From positions 7,155,151-7,219,150 of the forward strand of contig NC_056548.1 of the NCBI RefSeq assembly GCF_910596095.1: a stretch of 64,000 nucleotides of DNA. The letters run 5' to 3'. The notes under the pieces were generated by a model that worked only from the letters and a program-made list of their open reading frames with translations, had not been told where the DNA came from and made no database searches. The stretch is from Thunnus maccoyii. Taxonomy: Eukaryota > Chordata > Actinopteri > Scombriformes > Scombridae. Positions 23,187-47,675 of this stretch are shown piece by piece (the first letter of the stretch is position 1; each line of letters opens with the position of its first letter). Made by a program: the position numbers and the translations under genes.

Positions 23187-25261
23187 AAATATCCTCCAGA
23201 CATGTTTTAAAATACTTAAAGATAGTCTGGTTTGAATTATAATTTGTTTTTGATAATAAAAAAAATAGGTCACTTGCCCAGTTAGATATCCTTAAATGAC
23301 ATATACTCCCTCTCCCTTATTGTAAAATTGAAACAGAAACTATTTTAATTCAAAAAGTTTGACTGCTGGATGCAAGATGTCTCTTACTTCACTGTAAAGT
23401 CTATTCTCAGTGTTTGTGCGCTGGAGGCTTAAAGTTTCCACATCACACTTGTGTCAGTTGAATACTGGACCAGAACTGGGTTCCAGACGAGTTGTAATGT
23501 CACAAATCATGTCTTAAACTCAGATTTAAAGAGAGCACAGAGAAACTTTCCTGCTTCAACTGATGAATGTGAAAACAGCTTTCCAGTATCAAACTCTGCA
23601 CAGACATTATCCTGCACAGTGAAGTTCAAACTTTCAAGTGAAGTAACTATGAACAAAATACATTTTCGAGTGGAGGGAGACTTTAAGTTAAGTTCATTGT
23701 GGTTAAAGGTACCTGAATGGTTACTGTACATGCCACATAACTGCAATGTCCCCAGTTTAATTCCAGCTGGGGAACTTTGTTGCTTGTAATACCCATCGCT
23801 TTTCTCTTGTTTCCTGTCTGCAACTTCACTGTCCAACAAAGGCAAAAATACCTAAAAAATAATCTTTAATCTTTAATCTTTCTTTATTGTATAATGTTTT
23901 TGCCATAACTGAGGTAATTATAGATCTATTGTATGATGGGCAATCAAAGCCACTACATGTAAGTTCTGACTTTGGCGCCTCCTAGTGACAAAAAGAAACT
24001 TTTCCACCGTGGATCCAACCTGGGAACGCTGACAAATAGCTGAAAGCAACACATGGACTGCACCAGTTTTCGCTGAGATAATTTTTCTACAAACAACAAC
24101 ATATGAACCAGAAGAATTTGAATTTGAAAGATGCTATAATCAAATTAAAATACAGACTTAGTAGCTTTATTGTCTTTGTAAATCATCATAGTCACAATTC
24201 TTGAAAAAACTAATTGAAGGAATTTTTTTAATCAAAAATGTTTGTGTATGTTATGTGTTAATGTAATTATCAGATTTGTTAAAGTCTCATCGTCTCGCCA
24301 GGCTACACATTCTTCCTTTTTATATAAAGGATTTCAGAAAAGCTGTTAATTATTTTAGGGGGTTGTATGATATTTAATGTAATGTAACGCCCCCTTTTGA
24401 TGAAAACCAAGAGGGTTCAATATAATGTGTGAGGCATGAATCCAGCCCTCCTACATGCTGCAGGACTCCTATAAACTCTCCATTGTGTCTCCAAAGAGAA
24501 GGAACCTGCTCGTACAAGCATGCAGGTATGAGACAACTGGAATGTGCACCAGACTCAGTGTGGCAACCAGCCAGATACATACCAGGAAAAGAATCTGTTA
24601 AACACATACAGGAACTATAATGCAAAGTCCTGCTTCTGACACTCAAGCACCTTTCTTGAGTCAAACATGTTCCTCTGAGCTGAGAGCTGAGTGTTAAAGT
24701 CACAGATTAAGGTGTGTCTGGAATGCCCTCTGTATAACATTAACCATAAATCAAACATTAATTACGTAGAAAAAAAGATGACAGTGTTTTGGCAAGCCAG
24801 GATATGAAGGGCTCTGACGCAGGTCAGTTCACGTGGAGTGCCCGGTTGTCCTGGTCACATACACTTAAAACACAAACACTTGCCGGATTCTGTTTTCTTG
24901 GCCCACAGACTTATTGTTCGCTGGGTGTGTGTTTGCATGTCCACGTCCACAGCTGGTTACACAGAGCAGTTCACTGGTCAAGCTAATGCTTTTATGAGAC
25001 TGAAACAGGGACAGGATTCTCATTTGGGATGACAAACTAAATGGCTGAATGTGTAACATGGAACACTTTCATCCGTTAAAAAGTTATTTGATGTTCAAAA
25101 CTGATTATTTGAGAAGCACAGGTGGTTACAAATTCCAAAATTAGCATTTTTCTGCAAGTGAAAGATTCAAGATTTCACACCTTCTCTGCAGTAATGACTT
25201 CTAAGTTTTATTTTTCTGGCAAGGAAATATTTTTCAAGTCCATTTTTTAAAATGTGGATAC
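23187..25261. other. Intergenic region without recognised genes
   Basis: AT-rich sequence between the plek2 upstream region and the LINE remnant. ORFs at 23451-23845 and 24374-24703 overlap on opposite strands and show no family features. Nothing supportable found. Confidence 0.55.
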
Positions 25262-26340
25262 ATTTAATTCAATTCAGTTCAATTCAAACTTTATTTCAGA
25301 CTCATTAGAGGGTCCATAGCACATAGAAAGAAAAAGAAAACAAGACATATATGATAAAACCACAACAATTCATCATTCAATTTAAAAAAAAGTTCATATG
25401 TAGACTATCTTGCCAGTGTTTTCTGAGCCTGGATGAGTACCGGGAGCAGCTCTTCCTCGGGCTTGTTAAAGCCTCTATGATGCTGTTCTCTGACTAATTC
25501 AAACAACACGTCTGGGAACCTGAAGCAACAACCTCATAGCATCATTGTGCCTGTGCCTCCTTGTAAGCCTCCACATACTACTTTTTCAGTAGCAACACCA
25601 AAGATGAGCTGTGCGCAGAAATCTCTAAATAATGATCAATTTACATTGAAAGAACACATACTAAACTTGCAAAGCAACATATTGGCCTGAGGATATAGTT
25701 CACAACACTATCAATGATGGCCGAGGTGTTTTATTTATAATAAATTGCACAAGTGAAACTCAGGAAAAACTGATTTTCTATTCTCTCTACTTCTGACTAT
25801 CATGACATTACTCTTTTGAGCATTAAATTTAATATTATAATCCTTGTCGTACTGTGAGCACACCTTCAGTAATTGCTGCAGCCCATCACTATATGGACTA
25901 AATATTACAATGTCATCAGCATACGTAAGATGATTGATAATAGACTTTCCAACAAGACAGCCTGTGTTACACAAATTCAATTGCTTCGATAGGTCATCCA
26001 AAAACACAATGAACAAAATAGGAGACAAAATTCCACCTTGGCAAACACCATTAAGACTGATATTCTAAGAATATACTTTGGAAAACCTCTAGCAAGCAAT
26101 TTCAGAAATAATTTTTCATGATTAATCCTGTCAAAGGTCTTGGATGCATCAATAAAACACATAAATGCAGTGGAATTTTGGCTTCCATATTTAGCAACTA
26201 TTTCCTTTAAAGCATAAATACTCTTATCAGTGCCATGTTTTCTTTTAAAGCCAAACTGATTATCAGTGATGAGAGCAAACATTTGCAACCTTGTTAGCAG
26301 GATCCTTCCCAGCACTGGAATACTGGCAAGGGCAATAGGC
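25262..26340 (-). pseudogene. Decayed LINE: reverse transcriptase and 3' end
   Basis: Read on the minus strand, the peptide runs PIALASI, DNQFGFKRKHGTDK, FIDASKTFDRINHEKLFLKL, then SPILFIVFLDDL and YADDIVIFSP. These are core motifs of a non-LTR retrotransposon reverse transcriptase, including the catalytic YADD. The frame is broken between about 25977 and 26060. The 3' end carries an AATTGAACT-like tail near 25262-25295, as in several fish LINEs. It is non-functional. The clade was not determined. Confidence 0.75.
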
Positions 26341-26567
26341 ATAGATGAATTATGAGACGATGGACCCCTGGGCATTGAGCCCCCTCGCCACCCCCTTCTA
26401 TGTGAAAGTGTCTTTCATCAGACAGGGGCTCTGTTATTGACATTAATGACTAAGCCCTTTGGCCATGTGACAGGAAATGCAGAGACTTCACACAATGACT
26501 CTGGCTTAGGGGCACCCTGAGCCCTTGGGCCCCTGGGCCTGGTCCGGTCCGTAATCCACCCATGTGA
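26341..26567. mobile_element. Insertion inside the LINE reverse transcriptase
   Basis: LINE sequence reads MDNYRPI on one side (about 26570-26600) and PIALASI on the other. The ~227 bases between are foreign, GC-rich, and flanked by AATAGG on both sides, a probable target duplication. A GACCCCTGGGC / GCCCCTGGGCC pair lies near the ends. Confidence 0.5.
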
Positions 26568-26714
26568 ATAGGTCTATAATTATCCATGCTATTTAATTTA
26601 CCAGCCCTGTCCTTAAATGAAGTTACTATTATAACTAAGGTTCAGGAACAAGACCATTCCCCTCTCTGTCACTAAATTCAATCACCTGTGCTTTGCTAAT
26701 TCAGTCACCTGTGC

Positions 26715-26800
26715 ATACCCAGAAGGTCCTTGGTTCGAACACCAGCCGTCCCAGATCCTTTCTGTGTGGAGTTTGCATGTCCTCCCATGTTCACATGGGT
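26715..26800 (+). mobile_element. SINE-like fragment
   Basis: GGTTCGAACACCAGC and GTGTGGAGTTTGCATGTCCT are a phrase pair typical of a fish interspersed repeat. A second copy is at 48298-48420. Confidence 0.4.
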
Positions 26801-26904
26801 TTCTGCCAGCTTTGTCATCAGTTGTCCACTCATGTCGTTTTGGCTCTGCTATGTCTGGCTATGTCCAGGCAGTGCCTCCAGACTGCTGCCTTGTAATTGG
26901 CACA

Positions 26905-27170
26905 CTGTATATGCAGGTGTAAGCAGTCCCATGCTAGTATGTTCTCAAGGATTTGAAAGACTCTTGGAATGTCCTTTTTTCTTTGATAAGTTTGATAGTG
27001 CTGAGTTTTCCTCATCCTGCAAAAGCACTTACACTATCTGTATATGCAGGTGTAAGCAGTCCCATCCCAGTATGTTTCCAGGGATTTGAAAGACTCTTGG
27101 AATGTCCTGTTTTCTGTGATAAGTTAGAGAATACTGAGTTTTCCTCATCCTGCAAAAGCACTTACATTAT
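26905..27170. repeat. Two tandem copies of a 133-base unit
   Basis: Unit 1 (26905-27037) and unit 2 (27038-27170) both start CTGTATATGCAGGTGTAAGC and contain TGCAAAAGCACTTACA near their ends. Only scattered differences separate them. Confidence 0.85.
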
Positions 27171-27229
27171 CGCAACCCGTAACGTACAAGAGCATCACAT
27201 AAGTCATCTCCTAATGAGCTGAGCAGGGT

Positions 27230-27946
27230 TGCTGATGTTGATGTACCTTGTCCGATTCCGAGCCACATTTCTGATACAGGGGGCGGTTAATCTTCTTACA
27301 GTATCCGAGACAAGGGATCATGACATCTGTATCCTCACTCACAATAACTGTGGTTTTATAGCCATTCAGGCTGACATGATTTGCTCAGACAATAGCATGT
27401 CTCTCCGCAGGTTACAAATAGCTGCTTGTCCTGAAGCTTTACCCGGTTCTCTGCTAGCTTCCACTGGTCCACGATGAATGTTATCAAGGCTGTTTTGCTG
27501 TCTGTATTACTTAACAGCTTTCTCCACTGCACAACATTGTGTCCTGGGGCAATGTTCTTCCATTGAGTTCTACTTGCTGAACCACGACTGCATCTCTCAG
27601 CATGTTTTCCAGTACACATCAAACAACACATCTATCCATTTACTGTTTCCTCCTTCGTGCAACGCTAGGCTCAGCACAGAACCAGCAATCTCTCCGAAAG
27701 TCTTGCCATCAGTTTCTGAATAAGGCTCATCCCATCAGTGATGCATGGAGACTGTTCTCCAATATCTTCAACTGCTGATATTGATTTCTCTCTTGGCGGG
27801 GGAGTTAGTTTTCCGCAATGAGCCATCTGGATTTGAGAGTGCCCGAGGCAACGGACCAAGTGGATGAGCCAGGACATCTCTAATGTGAAGAGCTCTACTT
27901 TGCGAAGCAATGATAAAAAACGACATCTTGCTGAAAAAACACTCAT
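27230..27946 (-). pseudogene. Broken mobile-element ORF of unassigned family
   Basis: Minus-strand pieces in shifting frames read VEDIGEQSPCITDGMSLIQK, then LLSNTDSKTALITFIVDQWK and KQLFVTCGETCYCL, then TVIVSEDTDVMIPCLGY and LYQKCGSES. The SEDTDV and QKCG phrases recall a family of ORFs in fish and invertebrate mobile elements. Stops and frame changes make it non-functional. It lies between the two LINE pieces. Confidence 0.45.
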
Positions 27947-28138
27947 AGAACCTGTTTATATTCTTTGCATATATGTTATATTCTATGCATGTGTAATTTT
28001 ATGTGTGATTCAAACTTTATTATTGCATATATTGGTACATAAGATCTCACGATAGATTGCACACAAACCTACTGTGCAGATTCTGTAGGATGGATAATGG
28101 AAAAAACAATGATTGTCCCAATAAATCAGTAAAGCTAC

Positions 28139-28900
28139 TCATTTGAAATGGTTATCATGTTTCAAAGCACTTATATGGACCCTACAAACAAACTGGTAGC
28201 AAAGAGATTTTGCCACTTTATGTGGTACCAAATTCTGGCCTGGCCCATGGACTATATGATTGGAGGTGGCCATCCCATAGTGTATTTCTATATTATCCAG
28301 AAAGGCATCTGCTGTATATATACAATGATCAAGCCAAGAGGATGTGTGCCAAGCTTCACTAATATAAGTAAAGCTCTTATCAGGCAAGAACATTTTACTG
28401 GATAAAATAAGATTGATGTCATTACAGAGCTGCAACAGATGTTTTGCAAATATAGAATTGCTATCTGACAAGCCAGCATCGAAATCCCCAATGACAAAAA
28501 CACAACATTGTCCTCAATGAAAGACTGAAAAAATGATAATCTGTTCAGAAATTCATCCTCAAACTGTTAAGACTCTTAAGGTGTATAGATATTTATGATA
28601 GTAAATGTCTTTTTATTATGATTGATTTCTAACCCAATAGCCCAATCAACATTCAGTTTTACCACCTTCACCAGTGGGTCATATTTATTACTCTAAAGTA
28701 TTTCCATCAGGTAACCTACCTTGGACTATTTTTGTGCTGAGATCAGTGGTGGACTCCCCAGCACCATGAAAATCCTTATGTAGTGTGTTCAGTTTATCTA
28801 GGTCTTGTTTGGCAAGCCAAGTCTCTTAGAGGCACAGGATGTCACACTCTTCCAAAACTGTGTCAACCACCAAAAGTGTTGTTGAAACTTTTTTTTAAAG
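28139..28900 (-). pseudogene. Decayed LINE: APE-type endonuclease part
   Basis: Minus-strand translation includes CDILCL, a stop, then ETWLAKQDLDKLNTLHKDFH, and later FTYISEAWHTSSWLDHCIYT and MATSNH, the pattern of a LINE apurinic endonuclease domain. It is in the same orientation as the reverse transcriptase remnant, so both may come from one insertion later split by other DNA. Confidence 0.65.
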
Positions 28901-30066
28901 TGCTGTAGCTGAAAGGAAATTGTTTTGATTTTTCATTTATCACAATCTACAAATGTCCTTTTCCATAGTTACTCCTCAAATCTCAGGAATGGGACTGAAA
29001 TTGCTTATATAGTGATATTAAATTGCCTCTGTAATGGGAAAACAGGATGTTTATGTCCTGAACAAACATCAGGAGGGGAAACACAGTGAGGCAGATTCTC
29101 TTGCTGTTTGCTTTGAGATTTCTCAATCAGTGGCCTCTTTAATAAAAAGTGACATGGTGACACAGTGGTTTTACAGCTGTTGACCTATTTTACAGGCGCT
29201 GCAGACAGACTGTGCATAATGTGTGTAATGTACTTGCTGGAGACCTTGGCCCGCTTCCTTTCCATGTGGCCACAAATGACTACATATATATATATAAGAC
29301 TACAGCCTGCTATTCATATACATCATTTTCCATTCTCTCCACTTCTTTCAATAAACACACACACACACACTAACTTTTCCAAACGACACCTAGCTTTAAT
29401 CACACTAAACTTTCAACAGCAAAACATTAAATACATTAAAAAAATTAAAGTGCTTTTATTAAAAGCGTACAGCTAAGGTTTGATACAGGTGCTGCTGTAT
29501 TGTACAGTAACATTATAGCCTATGTAGTTAAATTAGAGATAAAAACCTTCTACTGTAGCTCACCTTATAGGGAATTAAGATGACATGTAAATTTTTCCTC
29601 AATGAGTTTTGCTTTATGGTCACTCACTCTGCTTGTAAACTTTCGATCCAGCTGAAACAGAGTAACAAGGATCTCACTAAAAAGCAGTAACATACAAAAT
29701 CCAGCATTATATACAGCTAAATGCTATGCTGACTTGTTGTTAATTAAGCAAATGCTCTATTGTTTCTCCTTAAGAAAAATCCTTAATTTTACCTACATAA
29801 AACCTTTTCCAGCAGCTACGGTTTGTTCGAAACCCCTATTTACAACCGATCACTCAGCACCTGAAGCATCTCTGTGGAAATCTGGTCTCCCAGGGCATTC
29901 AGAGCACGTTCAGTAGTTTACAGTCCAGTCCATCAGAGTCGACTGCCTATCAGCGTACCAGACTGCAGTTGGTCAACTGGAAAAGCAAGCAGGCGTAGCA
30001 GGACCTGCAGCGCAAGATCATTACTGTATGTCCACAGTGAGTAAAAAGGAAATTAGGGGACGAGGT
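28901..30066. other. Region downstream of tc2n, no gene
   Basis: It contains a short (AT)n and (CA)n pair (29284-29296 and 29356-29371) and probably the tc2n 3' UTR. No polyadenylation signal stands out. ORFs are short and unsupported. Confidence 0.5.
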
Positions 30067-42797
<12,731 letters not shown>

Positions 42798-42939
42798 GGC
42801 TGCAACTGGAAATATTTCAGTGTTGTAACAGTAAGTGAAAATTACAGTTTACACAGTAAACAGTGATACCACCAGGGCCGGAGCAAATATTCCTAGGGAC
42901 CTTATCAGGGATTGCTGGCACTCCAAATCCCCAAAACTG

Positions 42940-43540
42940 TTATGGTGCCCTTACAAATACTGCAAATTAACCAATACATTTCATTATTTGTCATAATCCC
43001 ATAGCCCTCCCCAAAATTTGGAATTTCATATAATCCCAATTTTTGCTATAGTGCACTCCTATCGCTAAACTTAGTGCTCCAAAAATGTGTTATTATAACA
43101 TATATAACATTTTTTCTAGTTCCCCCCAAAACCAAACATATGGTATCACCGCCCAAATATGTGTGACTGGATATAATCCCAAATTGTGCAACAGTGTCCC
43201 CAATTCCCCCAAATTTGATAAAATGCTCCAAAAATTTGTTGTCATAATCCTAAAATCTGTTTTAGTGCACCCAATTCCACCAAATTTGGTAAAGAACCCC
43301 AAAAATGTGCTGATATAATCTCAATAGTGCTCCCAATTACCACAAAGTTATTACAGTGCTCTCAAAGCTTGTTTGGTGTGTCATGTTCCCAAAATCTTTA
43401 AGAGTTCACCTAAATCCCCCAAATTTGGCATTTGATATAATCCCAAATTGTTTTATAGTGCTCCCCCATTGGTAAATATTTGGTATAGTACAAATGTGCA
43501 GCTATAATCCCAAATTTTGTTTAGTACATGCCTCCCAAAC
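42940..43540. repeat. Degenerate tandem repeat of about 65-75 bases, tc2n 5' intron
   Basis: The phrases CCCAAATTTGGTA, GTGCTCCAAAAATGTG and TATAATCCCAAATTGT recur in this order about seven to eight times with drift. Because both strands carry few stops across copies, short ORFs appear here by chance. Confidence 0.6.
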
Positions 43541-43610
43541 ATAGGCTATGAATTGAATAATAATCACTTTTAGCATGGATAGAGTGCTAAACAGTGCTAA
43601 ATTGTTCATT

Positions 43611-43976
43611 ATTCTGATCTACAGCCATAATAATTAGTCAATTAATCAGATAGTCGATTGACAGAAAATTAATTGTCAATAATTTTGATAGTCAAATAAT
43701 TGTTTAAGCAATATTTCTGAGCTAAAATAACAAAACCTCTCCGGTTCAAACTTCCCAAATTTGAATTCTTTGCTGGTTTTCATTCTCATCTAAGATAATA
43801 AACCTTTTATCTTTAGCTTTCGGCTGAACAAAATAAGAAATTTTGAAGTGTAAACATGAGGTCTGGGAACTCAGGATCTACATTTCTCACAATTTGACGA
43901 CCAGATGAATAATCAATTAATCAAGAAAATAATCAGTAGATCAATGATAATGAAAATAATCGTTAGCTGCAGCCCA
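43611..43976. mobile_element. Family F repeat, tc2n 5' intron
   Basis: It holds ATTAGTCAATTAATCAGATA and AATAATCGTTAGCTGCAGCC at opposite ends, with the family's AATAATCAATTAATCAAGAA inside. Confidence 0.5.
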
Positions 43977-44302
43977 AGTGCTCTCAAATTCACAAATCTC
44001 TATGTCATTTGCCATGTTTTGGTATGTAAGAGCTCAATATGCATTATAATAAACCCTTTTTTTTTTTAAATAGGCTTACTAAATAATGATAACACTTTGT
44101 TTGGGGGCCATTTGAAGGATTGATAATAAATCAGCTCCATATAAAAAGTGAAAAGGGTATAAACCATTTATGACCTTGCAACAGTTGTATTGCTTTGTGC
44201 TGTGGGTGTATAAAGGAATTTGCGTTGGTGTAACTGTGCTACAATACATAAGATAAGGCAGTTAATCAAGTAATTTACAAAACTAGAAAAAGCAGATCTT
44301 AC

Positions 44303-44540
44303 CTATGAGGTGTTTTCATTGAAACAGGAGAAACTTTTTCACATCCAGCAGCGCAGTTCACACTCACAGCCGAGTTGAGAGAAATACCAGTGAGCTCAGG
44401 TTTATAGTGCACTTCAGTTACAGGTCTCTCTCTCTCGCTCTCACTCTCCCCCTCCCTTTCTCTCTCCTTCCCTATCTCACTCCCTGACTCTCTCATTCCC
44501 GGACTGACAGCGTGTTTGAGCTTCCTTCCCCGAACAGCCA
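44303..44540 (-). other. tc2n: tc2n non-coding first exon and promoter-proximal pyrimidine-rich tract
   Basis: A GTAAGA donor at 44297-44302 ends a probable 5' UTR exon upstream of the tc2n start exon. The plus strand at 44425-44480 is a long CT-rich run (GA-rich in the transcript). An ATG about 17 bases before the donor would open a short uORF running into exon 2 and overlapping the tc2n start codon in another frame. The transcription start is not known, so the 44540 boundary is approximate. Confidence 0.5.
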
Positions 44541-45441
44541 TGAGCGCACCACTTTCTGATTTGATTTTTATTTTTCCTTTTTACCCCTCTAATCACCAGG
44601 GTGTGCTCACTACTTTCCTCTTCCTAACATTGTTATCTCAACACATCAACACTCTCGGCCACCGTACATGTCCAGTATATCTTTATTTACTGACCAGGCT
44701 CACTTACAGCTTCTCATTGAGACAAAAACAAAATCAAAACAGGAATCAAAGCATCACTGAGTTCAGGAGCCTGCTCATGCCAGGGACAGTTGTGTGGTGA
44801 AGACATTTATTGGTGTAATAAAACTCTGATCAATAATTCAGTTAATAAATGATGGTCATTACATCATGTCAAATATTGCCACCTCAAATGCGCAATTACA
44901 CTTACAGTATGTTCTTCTCTCTCTTCCTGTCTCATAAAAAAGACACTACAATGCTCAGATAACACTCACGATGCAATGACATGCAGTTCTTAACATCAGG
45001 CACATAAAAGTCACCTTCACAGCTTATCTGAAGGGATGAAGATTCACGGACGAATGTATTTAGGATACGCTGGGTTTTTCAGTGAGGGTATTTTACATCA
45101 TTTTCAGGTCATTTTCTAATTAGAGGATGACAGAAATTGTACACCATAAATATCCCTCTATGTCGAAAGTCCATATCGCAGCCATAAAAGCTCAGTGTCC
45201 ATTAAACCAGGGTGGGGATTCGAGCACCGGGATGCTTTCACATCAGCTTATTGCTGAGTCTTTATCAGACGTATCTTTATTGAGGATGACATATTGATTT
45301 AATAAAAAAAAGGGTGATGAGTTGTCTCAAACAAACTATTACATCAGCTGCAGGTGAGTGCAGCTGCATCGTGGTTGATTTTTTTTTGGTTGGGTGGGGA
45401 GGGGAGGGGGTGGAAGGGGGTTTGAAGTTCATTTGGGACCC
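44541..45441 (-). other. fbln5 3' UTR and space before tc2n
   Basis: Sequence after the fbln5 stop contains three minus-strand AATAAA motifs (45276-45281, 44807-44812 and 44692-44697), any of which could end the transcript. The tc2n leader exon starts less than 200 bases beyond the last of these. Just after the stop is a C-rich run on the transcript strand (45392-45420). No other gene is seen. Confidence 0.6.
45392..45420 (+). promoter_or_regulatory. G-run cluster (possible G-quadruplex); C-rich element in fbln5 3' UTR
   Basis: The plus strand has G-runs of 3, 4, 4, 5 and 5 with short spacers, enough for an intramolecular quadruplex. In the fbln5 transcript it reads as a CCC(C)-rich block starting about 22 bases after the stop codon, of the sort bound by poly(C)-binding proteins. 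The function is inferred. Confidence 0.4.
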
Positions 45442-47628
45442 TCAGAACGGATGCTCTGATACAAATATCGTCAGACGTATGATGGAGCTGCCTCGGAAGT
45501 TGATGACATTGTTGACTGTGACCATCTCCAAGTCCAGCACGATCTCTCTGGGTCCCTTGATGGGCCGCGACAAGACAAGCGTGGCGCTCACGTTGCTGGT
45601 TTGCTGCAAGATAAAGAAGAAGAGAGAGGAATGTGAGGAATGATGCACAGGAAACGGGGGAATCTGACAGCTGCGCAGGGTGGAGGAAATCCAAAACTCA
45701 AGGCCTTGTCATATCATTTCCAACCAGTAAACACAGGCACAAAGTCAAGGAAAGTTAATGTGTTTTCCACAGTGCATGAGGTCAGATCAGGGCTTGTTTA
45801 AACAAAGATAACAGAAGGTAACTCGAGAAGATGTCGTAAAATCTCCTTGATACATTTTATCACACCACAGAGAATCTTTACACTTTAAAAACCTTTTGAA
45901 CATTTATTGCTGGGTCTGTATTTAACAAATTTGATTTGAGGAACAAAATCAGCCTGTTCATACATATTGCACACACTTATTGCTCCATCTACTGGTTGCA
46001 CGCTGCACTGAAGAGACAGGTGATTTATGTTTTACATCTTTTCTCCACTTTTACAATCAAGGTTCAAAATGTCTTGTTTTGTCCAAACATATTCCAAAAC
46101 CCAAAGATGAGCATTAAACAGGAGCATTAAAACAGAAAATAATCAAATTTGGGGATTTGAAATCAAATAATTTTTGTCATTTTAGCACAAAAAAAAAATT
46201 GCTTAACCGATTATCAAAACTGATTAACTTTCTGTTGATTCACTAATTGACTCATGCAGCTCTAGATAATAATAATAAACAACCTTTGAGGTTACTAAAC
46301 CAAATATTGGGTATTTGGTAGCACTGTAACTTCATACAGTGTGAAGACAGATACTCAATACTTTGTTCAGTGACATTAAGACAGATGGATACTGACTCTT
46401 GTGAGGTTCAAATAAATAAATTCAACTCTTTGGTGACAGATTAGAGCAAAAAATACAAATTTAAAACCATTTTCCCCCATGTTTTTTTCTGCATTTACAA
46501 CTTTGTAAGGTTATGTTGACGATGTAGATGTAGACAGGACAGATCAAGAGTGTGATGCAATTAAATCATAATTGTGGAGTGATTCTGATGTTATCATGCC
46601 CACTGTTAACCTCATTAATAAGCACAATGATCACATAAGACACATATGCCTAATCCAAGACTATTTTATGATTTGGGCAACATATTTGGTAACTAAGCAG
46701 ACCCAGCTGTTGTATTTCTGCTCTGATTTTTCCACAGACTACTTAACAATCAAATACTTCTGCAATTTCCTTGGATTTGGATTCTCTCTCCCTATTTGTT
46801 GCGTTTCTGTAGGTGGCACTGTTCCCTATGTCTGTAGAGCACCTTCTGTTAATCACCAAATTCTTGCTTTCTTTATTGCAAATATACTGTATTTGCTGCT
46901 GTCAGACACCTAACATCCAACACTTTCTCTATGCAGGTAGATTTTTCTGGAAAGATGTATCAAAAAGCATTTGAAAACGTATGTATACCAGTATATGAGA
47001 ATGTCTCATTTGATGTCTTTAAGGTTTCAACTTTTAGTTGTAACATTTCAGCATGAAGTTATTGCAACCCCTCATTCGTCTCTGAAGTACTCACTCTCAT
47101 GTGAAACTCTCGTCCCTCGTTGCCCGTCTTTATCTGGAAGATGTAGAAGGCGCCGGGGTAGCGCGTGGTGGCCTGCATCTGGAAGATGTCTGCAGGCACA
47201 CTGCGACCCGAGGACAAGTCCATGTGTCGGTACAGAACGGTGAAGGGCTTGTCCCTGCAGGCAGGGTTTTCAGCTGAACACATGCACTGACTGTAGAGGA
47301 GGGAGACACAGAGGCAGTTCAGGTGTTAAATAATTACATTTTTAAGCACAGCAGAGTGACTGATGAACATAAATGTAATGGAACACAGATGAAGATGCAT
47401 CCAAAGGCAAACAGAGGCTCTAAAAGTTTTTTTTATGGGTAAATTAGAGCAGAAATACTCACTTGTCACTAACTTCGATGTAAGGCAGGTCACACTGTAA
47501 ATGATCCAGACATTTATAGTCTCCCTGGAAATTGAAACATACTTGTGCTGTTGTACAGTTGTTGCTACCAGTGTCACATTCATTGATATCTTCAAAATCA
47601 AACACACAACAATCAGAGTCAGTTAAAA

Positions 47629-47675
<47 letters not shown>

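Noticed and set aside
47629-47675. CRISPR-like or satellite array
   Set aside because: It is a simple CAT microsatellite without spacers.
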